Positions 20,633 to 31,700 of a stretch of 64,000 nucleotides of DNA are shown one piece after another. The stretch's first letter is position 1. The number at the start of each line of letters is the position of its first letter. This DNA is from Tenebrio molitor (Eukaryota > Arthropoda > Insecta > Coleoptera > Tenebrionidae). The position numbers were made by a program, and so were the translations under genes. The notes beneath the pieces are model-generated. The model saw only the letters and a program-made list of their open reading frames with translations. It was not told the origin of the DNA and ran no database searches. The stretch lies in the NCBI RefSeq assembly GCF_963966145.1, contig NC_091049.1:12772001-12836000 (forward strand), written 5' to 3'.

Positions 20633-20900
20633 TGATAATGCGATAATATTTCTCCACTTGTATTTTTTGACGTATCATGACATATCATTTTTAAAATTAA
20701 AAGAAAGTTAACCTTATTTAACAACATTCTTTATTACGTCCTAATTTCACCAACCTTATCTTCTATTGATAATGCTAGAAGGAGAGGGGCAATGTCAAAT
20801 ACTTAGCATGTGCAGTTGAACATAAAAGTAAGTGTACACGAGCATCGTGTGATCTTGATAGAGGTTATTTAACTTTTATTCATTGAGTCAAATAAACTAC
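20633..20900 (+). promoter_or_regulatory. Presumed Galt upstream region
   Basis: 268 bp between the MITE and the Galt start codon. No canonical TATA box with an initiator at the right spacing is convincing, and AT-rich tracts are frequent. The promoter role is inferred from position only. Confidence 0.25.
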
Positions 20901-21900
20901 ATGGCGTTTAATCCAAGTGGTAAGTTTAACTAACCTAAAAAATACAAAATTTTATAGATAATCCATCAGTACTTTTTAGATACAAATTTACAAAAACTGT
21001 TAATTGCACTATTTTAATTTTACATTTTTTCAAAATAAACGTAACGAAACAACAAATAATCACAATGAAAGCATACAAATGTTAAATATGTTTCCAGAGC
21101 ATCAGCATTTGCGATATAACCCTTTGAAGGGAGAATGGGTACTAGTATCGCCATATAGAGCACTACGACCTTGGAGCGGTCAAGTTGAACCAGCTCCGGC
21201 CGAAGCAGTACCAGCATTTGACCCAAACAATCCGCTCTGCCCTGGAGTCCAGCGTTCATCTGGAATCGTAACTCCGCAATATAAATCAACCTACGTCTTT
21301 GTTAACGATTTCCCTGCCCTTTTAGAAGAAGGTCCGGAACCCGCTGAAAGTAATGACCCTTTATTTCAAACAAAATCAGCGAAAGGTACTTGTCGAGTGA
21401 TTTGCTATCATCCACATTCCAATGTATACTTTACGACTATGTCATTATCTGAAGTGGTTGCCATAATAAACGAGTGGATAAAACAGACACAGGAATTGGG
21501 CAAAAAATATGTGTGGGTACAAATTTTTGAAAATCGGGGGATCATAATGGGTTGTTCAAATCCCCATCCCCACTGTCAGATATGGACATCAAATTTTATG
21601 CCAAACGAACCAAAAGCAAAAGATCAACACCAAAAAGAATAGTACGAAAAATATAAGAGACCATTATTACAAGACTACGTTAAACGAGAGTTGGAACAGA
21701 AAACACGTATTGTATACGAGAATGAAGAATGGTTAATCGTAGTACCATATTGGGCTATTTGGCCGTACGAAACTTTAGTACTACCGAAACGTCAAATACA
21801 AAGATTTACAGACGTGGACAAAAATCAGAAAGAAATACTCGTTGATCTGTTCTCGTGTAATATTGAATTGCTGAAATCATTTGAATTCTCTGATATTTAA
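20901..21900 (+). pseudogene. Galt: Galactose-1-phosphate uridylyltransferase, nonsense-mutated and 3'-truncated
   Basis: GALT transfers UMP between UDP-glucose and galactose-1-phosphate (Leloir pathway, cytosol). Exon 1 is 20901-20919 (MAFNPS plus one base) with donor GTGGTAAGT. The intron is 20920-21097, ending TTTCCAG. Exon 2 starts at 21098, giving SEHQHLRYNPLKGEW, the conserved GALT start. The HIT-superfamily active site is intact (CSNPHPHCQIW, His-Pro-His and Gln at about 21555-21590). TAG at 21640-21642 replaces what family comparison suggests was a Tyr codon. The same frame then continues with RIVYENEEWLIVVPYWAIWPYETLVLPKRQ. Similarity stops near 21855, so the C-terminal HWQLHAHYYPP-type metal/substrate region is missing. 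It is either a pseudogene or a copy with its 3' exons lost. A preserved intron argues against retroposition. Confidence 0.85.
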
Positions 21901-22423
21901 TTTGTATTGGTCGAATTATGCGTGCTCTTTAATTGGGATTTTTCCTGTTGAATTCACATTTGAACGTTTAGTTTGGGAGACGAAAATATCTAAAAGCTTA
22001 GTAATAATAATGAATGAGATTTTCGGATTAGCTACACCTTCTGGCAAGACCTACGCATTTCAGGTAAAAGTAGGCCAACTGAAAAGCCGTTTATTTCATT
22101 TCAAATATTTCAAATAGTTCAAGCCACACTACACGACTTATGAAATTTTCATCAGGTAAACCCTACCCTTAAGAGCACTCTTATATTATTATTATTTATT
22201 ATTATCAATTTGAGGAACAGAGGCATGAGCCTGTTTTGTTCCCAGAAATTTACGCAGCAAGCCCTAGTGTTGTACGGTCTTCAACAGCTGTGTTTCACTG
22301 TTTGCTCCGTTCGAGCAGCTTACAGCACTAGTCGTGGTCACGAATTTCCGAGAGATGTTTTAGCAGTTTATTCTTGAAAATGGTTACAAGGTTATATATA
22401 TCACATGCTTTGAAATAAACAGC
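21901..22423. other. Between Galt and the convergent gene
   Basis: No GALT exons are found in any frame up to 22423. A 78-codon + strand frame (21881-22117) is not similar to anything I know. An ATT trinucleotide run lies at 22182-22205. Confidence 0.4.
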
Positions 22424-22443
22424 TTTATTTAGTACATTTTATT
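22424..22443 (-). terminator. Poly(A) signals of the membrane-protein gene
   Basis: Two AATAAA hexamers on the - strand (22443-22438 and 22429-22424) lie about 175-190 bp after the stop codon at 22617-22615, in a suitable place for 3' end formation. Confidence 0.55.
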
Positions 22444-22614
22444 GATTTAAACAATACATTTGATTGTATAGTACTCGTAGATATGTTACATCCTCATAAG
22501 AAAACACCTAATCATTTTAACAGTAAATGGTGCATAGTTGAAATGGAATACACACGGTGAATATATTACATACGACTGATGTAAATGCACTGTTTGAGAA
22601 TGGCTTATTTAGCT

Positions 22615-22727
22615 TTATATTTTTTGTACTTTGTAAAGAGAGTAAATATGTGGTCCATTTAGTATTAATAATATTCCTAAAATTCCGCTCAGAATTAGTG
22701 TTATCATTGTTGCGGTCGTCATAAGAT
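22615..22727 (-). CDS. Exon 5 of the membrane-protein gene (membrane segment and stop)
   Basis: The acceptor is TTTATTCTAG before 22727. The first codon (Asp) is completed with the last base of exon 4. A hydrophobic stretch MITLILSGILGILLIL is followed by NGPHIYSLYKVQKI and TAA at 22617-22615. Confidence 0.65.
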
Positions 22728-25700
22728 CTAGAATAAAAAAATATAATAGTTATTTATGTATTAAGAGTATAATCAGAAGATTATGGCACGAGGGAATGTT
22801 TAAAGCCCGGGGAACGAGGGATTTTAAATTCCCGACAATTATGCCCGTGGTACATACCGGGACATTTTTTTAACATTGAACATAGCCCATACTTATTCCC
22901 TATGTTCAGTTTTAAAAAACACAGGTCAATGCATGTATCTAATCACGTAACCAAGGTAACGAAAATAATTACTTGACAGTTTAACAAAATGGTCAAGTTG
23001 TTTGAAGAAGAAATACACATAATGCAGTTATTCTATGCCAATCAGAGCATTATAAATGTGCGTGACATTTCCAATGCAACACATGATAGATAAATTCCAT
23101 CAATCGAAACAATTTTTAACATTATTTCAAAATCTCTGGTGTTCGGTGTAGTTGGTTCCATAGCAACTCACAATGCATTGATCTGTGTTTTTTAAAATTG
23201 AACATAGGGAATAAGTATGGACTATGTTCAGCGTTAAAAAAATGTCCCGGTACAACGTTTTATTCTATAGGGTGAGCAACAGTAACTGTTTCAGTTGGTA
23301 ATAACAAATTTTACATGAAATTTTCAAAACTGTGAATTGTATCTATTTCGGTTTGTTTTGTTGACATTATTGACAGCTGGCATACATTTCAAATTTAAAC
23401 GTCTTGGTTTGTATAATCTTTAATTAATAAATTGGTTTTCTCGTTAGAACATGACATAAAAGTCACTAAAAGTCACCAAAATTTATTGCCAACTTAATCA
23501 GTAATTGTTGCTCACACGATATTTTATAATTTCTAAAAGATTCAAACAAATATTTAGTATTCCTTAAAGGAAATCAACTAAAAGTTGTGCCCATGCAAAT
23601 TTAGTTAGCTATTTTGATGTTGTTAAGGTTACTGTGTAGATATATAATGTATGATTTTCTTTAATAAAATTATGTTTGATACTATTGTTTGAATAATTAA
23701 ACCAACCGTTGCTTGGCAGATTTTTGACAGATCTGTGCCAGAAAGACCAATTTATGCCTTCATTTGGAGGCGTATAAAGACGATTATTGACTAAAATAGA
23801 ATAAATTAATTTGATTGACGCTACAATAAGAAAATACACATTTATATTGGAAAATATGTTCTAAATATGCAAATTGTTAGCAGAAGTCCATGTCTAAAGT
23901 ACATATTTTATTTAAATTTAAAATGAGTATTCAGTTCAGCTGTATTTGTTGACATTTGACATTCGTTCTCTTTCCCGTTTTCAGATTGAGTTGTGTTTGT
24001 GATTTTATTCGTTTTATTCCACGTCTTGCGTACAAAAAATCAGTTCTTGTCAGAACTAAAACGAAATCTGCGTCAGTGTTTTACTGTTTTCCGACATTTT
24101 TGTGAACAATGGCTTTCACTGAACAACATAAAATCTTCATGGTAATGTCTTACTTTCGAAATGGTGTGAAAATAGATGGAGTTTGGCAGTATTCCCTTGC
24201 GTTATGTATGGAAGAGTTTGTAGAAGAATTTCCAGACATTGCAGTGGAATATACGCAGTTTCAACAAACTTTAAACATTTGCTTAAAGAATTTCCAAGAA
24301 AATGGATCTGTGGGACGAAAACCTGGAAGCGGCAGGCCAAAGAAAAGAACTCCAGAAGTGATTGAAGAAGCGAGACAAGCAATGGAAGAAGCCCCAGGCA
24401 CTTCAATTGAACATTTATCACAACAACTTGGTGTGTCTGTTGGTCATTCAATTGTGAAAAAAGATCTTCACCTATTTCCCTACCGTCTCACATCTGTTCA
24501 AGAATTACATCCACCTGATCTCCCCCAAAGATTAGAATATTGTCAATGGTTTCTGAATACTTTAGATATTCACCTTGATAGAACCTTTTACACTGATAAA
24601 GCCTACTTCCATCTTAGTGGATATGTCAACTCTCCAAATACAAAAATGTGGAGTTCAGAAAATCCACATTTTTTCATTGAAACACCCCAGTACCCCCAGA
24701 AAGTAGGCGTTTGGGCTGCTATTAGCCAACGCAGAATTATTGGGCAATCTTTTTTGAAGATAACAATTGTAATAATGTTTTAATAATTAAATAATAATCA
24801 ATGTATGCCATTACAATCAGAAAAAGAAACTCTAACAGAATCAATAATAAAAATTATGTTACCATTTAAAAAATAAAAGTTGACCATTGCCCACAAATGG
24901 GTAGATGGTATAAAAATTATATGCTCACTCAGGTTTGTAGTGTTTTTAGATCCACTTCGTTTCCTGTATAATTTTTTTCATTTGGTTCATCAATAGCAAA
25001 GTTATAGCGTGTGCCGTTTTTTATAAGACATTGTATAATTATGATATCTTTCTTCCAGCTTGTGCAACTCTTTATCTTTTGGAGACATAGAAAAACCGAT
25101 TTTTTAAAATTATTTCTTATTCAGTATAGCATATTTTATCATGTACTGTAAAGTTTTGGCGGAAGTTTTGGACTACTCTGTATACAACGTGTCCCAGAAA
25201 TAAGTACATTAATTTTAACCAGTGACAGTTCTCGTCAAGAACAACACAATTTTTATGTATCATTTTTTCGAAATATAATTTTCATTTCAGTATTAGGGTC
25301 AGTTTAAAATATTTATTATTAAACTTGTTTTCATTTAATATCTACCATATGATTCTTTTTCTTCTCTTTCACGCTTATCATTATAGGTTACAGCAACGGG
25401 CGCAGCAATTAGCCGCAAGAAACAAGTGAAGGTTTTCTTGCATTTGTTTTTTGTTCTTCGCTTATCGACATCGGCGAAGCAAGTAGTCCCCATAGGCGGG
25501 TAACGAAATTTGTGGCAAATCTTTCAATAATTTTAATTGGATAACTATAAAGTTTAGGAGAAAAATGTATTTAAATATATTGTTGCTATTAACGAGTTCT
25601 ATTACCAGTTAAAATTTATGTACTTATTTCTGAGACACGTTGTATAGATTCAGTCCTAAACTGTCTACTTCATGTAGAAACATCAAGCACATATTTTTAA

Positions 25701-28700
25701 TATGTTGTTAAAATATTCTAATTAAAATATATAAAATGTGTTAAAATATTGTAATTACAATGCACTGAATTGCATTGAGTTAACAAAAATAAAAAAATGC
25801 TCGCATACAGTGAGTTATAGCTGAGGAACATATTTTGGGCAGCCGTAAGGACACTGTTTAAGTGACGTTGGCGGCAATTTAGAAGTTACAAACTAACTAT
25901 AGTATATTTTTTCCTGGTAGGCGGTTGCGCGCGCCATTTAGGAAATCCTGCAACGAAATGCGACCTCCCTATTGGTTGGTGGAATAGAGTAAAGTCCTCG
26001 TCTAGAAATAGTCAATTTTGACTTAAATTGTAAATCATTTTACAATAGGACAGCAAACCCTCTTATAACTACCATAATACCCTCTAACTTTATTGCCCCT
26101 TTGTTGTGCAGTGGCGACTCAAGAAAGAGCAAAGATCAGGTAAAGTAACAGCCCCTATTTATTTATGGAATTATTTATGGTAGTTATAAGACGATTTTCT
26201 CTCCTATTGTAAAATGATTGACAATTTAAGTCAAAATTGACTATTTTTCGACGAGGACTTTACCCAATAGGGAGGTCGCATTTCGTTGGACGATTCTGTA
26301 AATGGTGCGCGCAACCACCTACCAGGAAATAATATACTATAACAATTAATAAATACATATAGTTAAGGGTCGGTTTGACCAACGCCAGTTAAAGTTAACT
26401 CTAGGTTAAAATGCTTCGTTACTTAGTTACCCATTGTTATAATAACTTATAACAATGTTTTCGTATATTTTAATCTGTAGTTAAATTTAACTCACGTTGG
26501 TGCAACCGGCCCTAAGAAATACAACATTTGCATTAATTTATGTAGCCGAAATGTTGGGCAATATTCGATTTAATACCATGCGATCAACAATTATTTAGAT
26601 CAAAGAAGACGTTGAGGTATTGGACGTATTTCCACAGATGCTCTGGAATGTATAGAAGTATTTCTGGTTGCATATACCTGTTTCAATTTAAATTTGGAAA
26701 TGTTTGCCGAAACTCGGTCAAACAAGCAACAGCGCTGTTATTGAAAACATCACTACAAAAACAAGATTAATCTTTTATGTTTTGAAGTAAAAAACATTTT
26801 TGCGTTAACACTTAATTCATAATGACAGTTGTTTGACATTTATTAGCTGAGTTAGCCAAGATACCAAAAATTTGACACTTTCAAAGTCATAGCCGCCCCT
26901 TATCTAAGTAATTGTTGATCGCACCGTATTAACTAACAATTAGATTCTTATTTATTCTGACAATAATAATAATTTTTTCTATTGCAGATGTTAAAGTGTG
27001 CTTTTATTTACTCACATCAAAAGGTCAAGTAGCATTTTAACCGCAAGGGTAGATAAAGTTTTTTTTTTATTGCCCTAACAACGGTCATACTAACGAGATT
27101 TTAAAACCTGACACGATTTGTAATGTTTAATGATTAAAAAAAATGTTTTAATAATAAAATACAAATGCTATAGAAAAAAATTGAATATTATCCACGACGA
27201 TAAAATTTAATTATCTTCTCCAGCGTAATTAGCTCGATTAACGTCTCGACGCTAAAAAACGCTCTCGAAGAAAAAATTCAATTTTATCTTTTTGTATAAT
27301 AAATAACTATTACTTACCTTCTGTACGATCCTTATTGGCGATTTTATTGCATAAATTACATGCTTCTTTGCAGTCCGTTTGGGTTAATGTGTTTACTGTA
27401 ATAATTATTTACGTATAGAGGCCCGAAAGTGTAAGATTACACCCGCGGCAAAATTTGAGGCCCCACGAAGCGTCTCCGGCAAATTCCTCGAATGCAGTTT
27501 CTCGAAATTAATTGCTCGAAAATGAAATTGCTCGATTGTAACTTTTCTCGAAATACAAGTTCCTCGAACGGCAATTTCTCGAAAATGTTTTGCTCGAATT
27601 TATATGGCAGAAAATGTTTATCATTGGAGTGTAATTACTACCTAGTAATTACGTACTACATAGTCGTAACACGATTCCATAGTTCACGATCCCTCAGTTC
27701 TGCAATTTGTAACAGATAGATAGATAGAACTTCTAATTTTCAGGTAGGTTTAGATTAATGACAAATGATAAGAAATATCCAAATCTTACTTTCAAAAGAA
27801 ATTTTGAAGTGTGATTTTTGTGTCTGAGAGTGTTTGTTTTTTTTGTCAATTCATTTATAAAGAATGTTTACGTTTAAGAGCATGGATCGAAGCGGAAGGA
27901 CATTATTGCATAAACCTATTGTTTTATTAAAAAAAAAACCGTTGTGGCCTTGGAGAAAATACTGGAATCTCAAATGCCTGCACCCGAAGATCTCTAACGG
28001 GTGCAAATCTTTACCCTTATCACAATTACAAATCCCACATCAAAAATAAAACCAATCTTCAGATTTTTAATATTGTTTGATTTAATAATCGAATTAATAT
28101 TTTTCTTCGTTAATTTCAGAAAATCAGAAGTTAAAAATTTTGTGTAAAACAGTTTTTTTTTTAAATTTATTAAATGCAATATGGATGCGGCTTTTGTAAT
28201 AACAATCACCGCATTATCCTGAGTACATGATAACATTACCAAACATTTTTGAGAATTTCCCGTTCGAGGAACTTGTATATATATATTCGTATGAAGAAAA
28301 TTACAATTAAAATTCGAAATTCATAAAATAATTATGGTAAATTATATGTTTTTAATTTGTTGTAGCCAATTTAGGGCGTCTTCCACAATGTGTTGAATGG
28401 TTTCTTTTTCTGCACCGCATTCACAAGAAGGGTTTTCACGAATGTTCCAGTGAAACAGCATATTATTGCATTTGCCATGGCCGGTTCTAAAACGATTTAA
28501 TTTGCACCAGATTTTCCTAGGTAGGTCAAATCCCAGAATTTGTTTTGTAGGATCCTCAATTAGATTTTTATTGAAAATATCTACATCTTGCCAGGCTGCT
28601 TTCCAATAGTCAGATTTGGAAAATGGTTCCATGAGAAATTCTTCTTTCCAAAGTGGTTTTCGCGATTTTAATCTAAAGGGTGGTAAATTTGCCATGTCTT

Positions 28701-31700
28701 GTGTTATGGAGTACATGTTCGGTGAATTTTGAAATTTATCCCAAATTCGTTTTGTTACGTATTTTCTTCTAATATCGTACGGAATAATGTGCGCTAAGAC
28801 ATGTAGCCATGGTGATGGAGTAGATTTTAAAGTACCCGTTATTATTCGAAGTGTGGTATTCAATTGAGCATCTATTTTGTTCACGTGTGCACTGTTCTTC
28901 CAGACAGGGCAACAATATTCTGCCGTTGAATATACTAGGAACTTGTAATTCGAGCAAAGTCATATTCGAGCAATTGACTTTCGAGCAGCTGATTTCGAGC
29001 AATTCGTTTTCGAGCAATTCGTTTTCGAGCAATTGCATTCGAGCAATTTACCTAGATTCCCCACGAAGGAGGGCGTTTATTTGGCTAAGGGTGTACAACG
29101 TTTTACGCACGACTGCATTACCGAATACATAGAATAAATTTAGGTTTTTTTAATTCCAAAAAAAAATGCTACCTTGTGGGGGGGGGGGCGTAAAAATGTT
29201 AGTTGCTATGTATATTATGCGTTACTTTACGGGCCTTACTTTACAATTTACAGCCCGTTTAATGCAATGCCAAACTATCGGCCATGGTAACCAAGATATA
29301 AAGAAACAATTTTAATGCAGTTGTGCGTAAAAAATATTATAAGCTTTTTTAACGTAGATTCAGTACATGTCTACATAATTTTGTATCAAAATTACAATTA
29401 CAAAAAACTTTTTTACCCCGTATTGGTTTTTAGTGAACAAAATTCTGACTTACTGTCATCGTATGAGTCAGTATAACCCCAAATGCACTTGCACCTTAGA
29501 TCTTCTTCACATGATTCTACGTTCACACTTTTGCTATCCTCTTCCATTTGTCGTTCCATTTTATATTCCTGGTTCAAAACGTAACATAAATAATTGTTTT
29601 CTTCTATTTCGGCTGCATTTACTTTGTGGGAAACTAAATACAGATTTATTACAAGTGAAAAATGTATCTACCCTTAAATATACAGTCGCGGACAAAAAAA
29701 AGTAGGACAAGTCTTATTAAGAAATTCAGCCAAAATTGAGTTGAGTAAACCGGGGTTACTATAATAAATAAATAAATATTTTCATAGTAACCATAGAAAG
29801 GGCAAGCAAATTTACATTAGCGAAAAAACGTTGTCCTACGTTTTTTTGTCCGCGACTGTATGTTTCAGCTGTTTTAATTGTAAAAAATATAAATGAAAAA
29901 CAAAGATTACTAAGAATCAAAAATAAAAACAGTTAATATATATACAGGGTCTCTCAGAACTGGCGGACCAAAATAATACGGAGAAATCATCATCTTCTGG
30001 GAGTAATAGGAAAAATATTTTAAAAAATCCATCCTCATTGGATTTTAAAATAAGAACGTTGTTAATTGACCAATTGCGTGTAGATATAAAATTACCTTAA
30101 AAAATTATATTAGTAACTATCGAAACAAATTTGATTGTTGCAAAGACATAATAATTGAATATTATGTGATAATAAATTATTTCTGACAATTACAAAAGTC
30201 ATTAAAAACGCTTAATGTTTACTTCTTCAGAATATTTTGATATGCTTGTCTTATATGGACAGTGTGATGAATGATGACTGATGAGAGTGCCACAGTTGCT
30301 GCTCAGGAGCACGCAGTTCGTTTTCCCAATAGGGAATATCCTAGCAGAAATACTATGACCTGAAAAATACTATAACCTAAAAACGTCCGTCATTGCACAA
30401 ACAATGCAGATACCCAACAATGCATATGCATAATTTGAAATGCGTCCATAGTTACAAATAAAGCAGGAAAACTAATTTATAGGTAACTTAACATCAACAA
30501 GAGGATTGGTCAGTTTAAATTGCTTCTTTCCTAATCACTATTTAAGAAAGATTTTTTGAACATTTTTCTATTATTCTCAGAAGATGATGAATTCACCGTA
30601 CTATTTTGGTCCGCCAATTCTGATAGACCCTGTATGTAGGTAGGTATAGTTGTCCGTTTTCTCTAAGGTTATATTGAAGCCGTAAAATTATCCCATCGTG
30701 TAAAAGTTGATTTGTCTACAATAGGAAATATTTTGTGGTAGTAAACAGTAGGCGAACCCGGCTGGTTGTTTCGTTCAGAGTTTTTTGATTTATTGTAGGG
30801 GCGCGTAGTTTCTGAAACCCACAGAAAAGGGTAGCTTATTAGGAGGTAACTACTTTTAGGGCCCCAATATGACCTTAGAGAAAACGGACAACTTTACTTC
30901 TAACTATTTATAATGTATATTTTTTTTTTTAGTTTTTCCATGAATTGGTAAAAAATTAATTTTTTATATAGCAGATGTTAAAGTATGCTTTTATCTATTC
31001 AAATCAAAAGGTCAAGTAGCATTTTAACCGCAAGGGTAGATAAAGAAATTTATTTTTTTTATTACCCTAACAACGCTCATACTAACGAGATTTTAAAACC
31101 TGACACGATTAGTAATGATTAAAAAAAATGTTTAATAATAAAATACAAATGCTATATAAAAAATAGAATAATATACAGGACAATAAAATTTAATTATGTT
31201 CTCGAACGTAATTAGCGTCTCGACTAACGTTTCGAAGCTAAAAAACGCTCTCGAAGATAAAATACAATTTTATCGTCTTGTAATAAATAACTATGTAATT
31301 CATATAATTTACCTATATCATTCGTAGGGCATTCGTGTAGATCTATTCCCCAGTATCCGAGCGTACTGTTGTCAGTTGTTGTTTTATAAAATCTCAAATG
31401 TTCTAGACCAGTTTCTATTTCAAGTTGATAAACTTGCCAAGAATTTAAAACACTTTGGTCATTTGTGGAATTATAAATTCGGTTCAATTCTGGAATGGTC
31501 AGAACACATTTTTCACATAAAGATACGTACAACAAGAAACAATCGTTTTCAGTATGGGGTAGTGTTAGTGTTATATGTTTTCCATCTGTAACTTTTTCCG
31601 ACATGATAAACTGATCTGAAAAATAATAACTTAATACATTAACGACCCTATATAACATCACGTAAGCTCAAATTTCTTGAAAGTCTTTGCATTTGCATAC

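Noticed and set aside
21881..22117. 78-codon frame as the C terminus of Galt
   Set aside because: No similarity to the GALT C-terminal region, and it overlaps the decayed end in another frame.
24109..24783. Active mariner transposase
   Set aside because: The reading frame lacks the second and third catalytic positions and has Lys beside the first; truncated copy.
27492..27719. 75-codon frame with repeated CS/NFS words, and the LLENELLE frame at 29038-28769
   Set aside because: Both are translations of the CTCGAA unit arrays at the foldback ends.
29170..29192. Poly-G run as a functional G-quadruplex
   Set aside because: A single homopolymer of about 11 G; more likely replication slippage or an assembly artefact than a designed motif.
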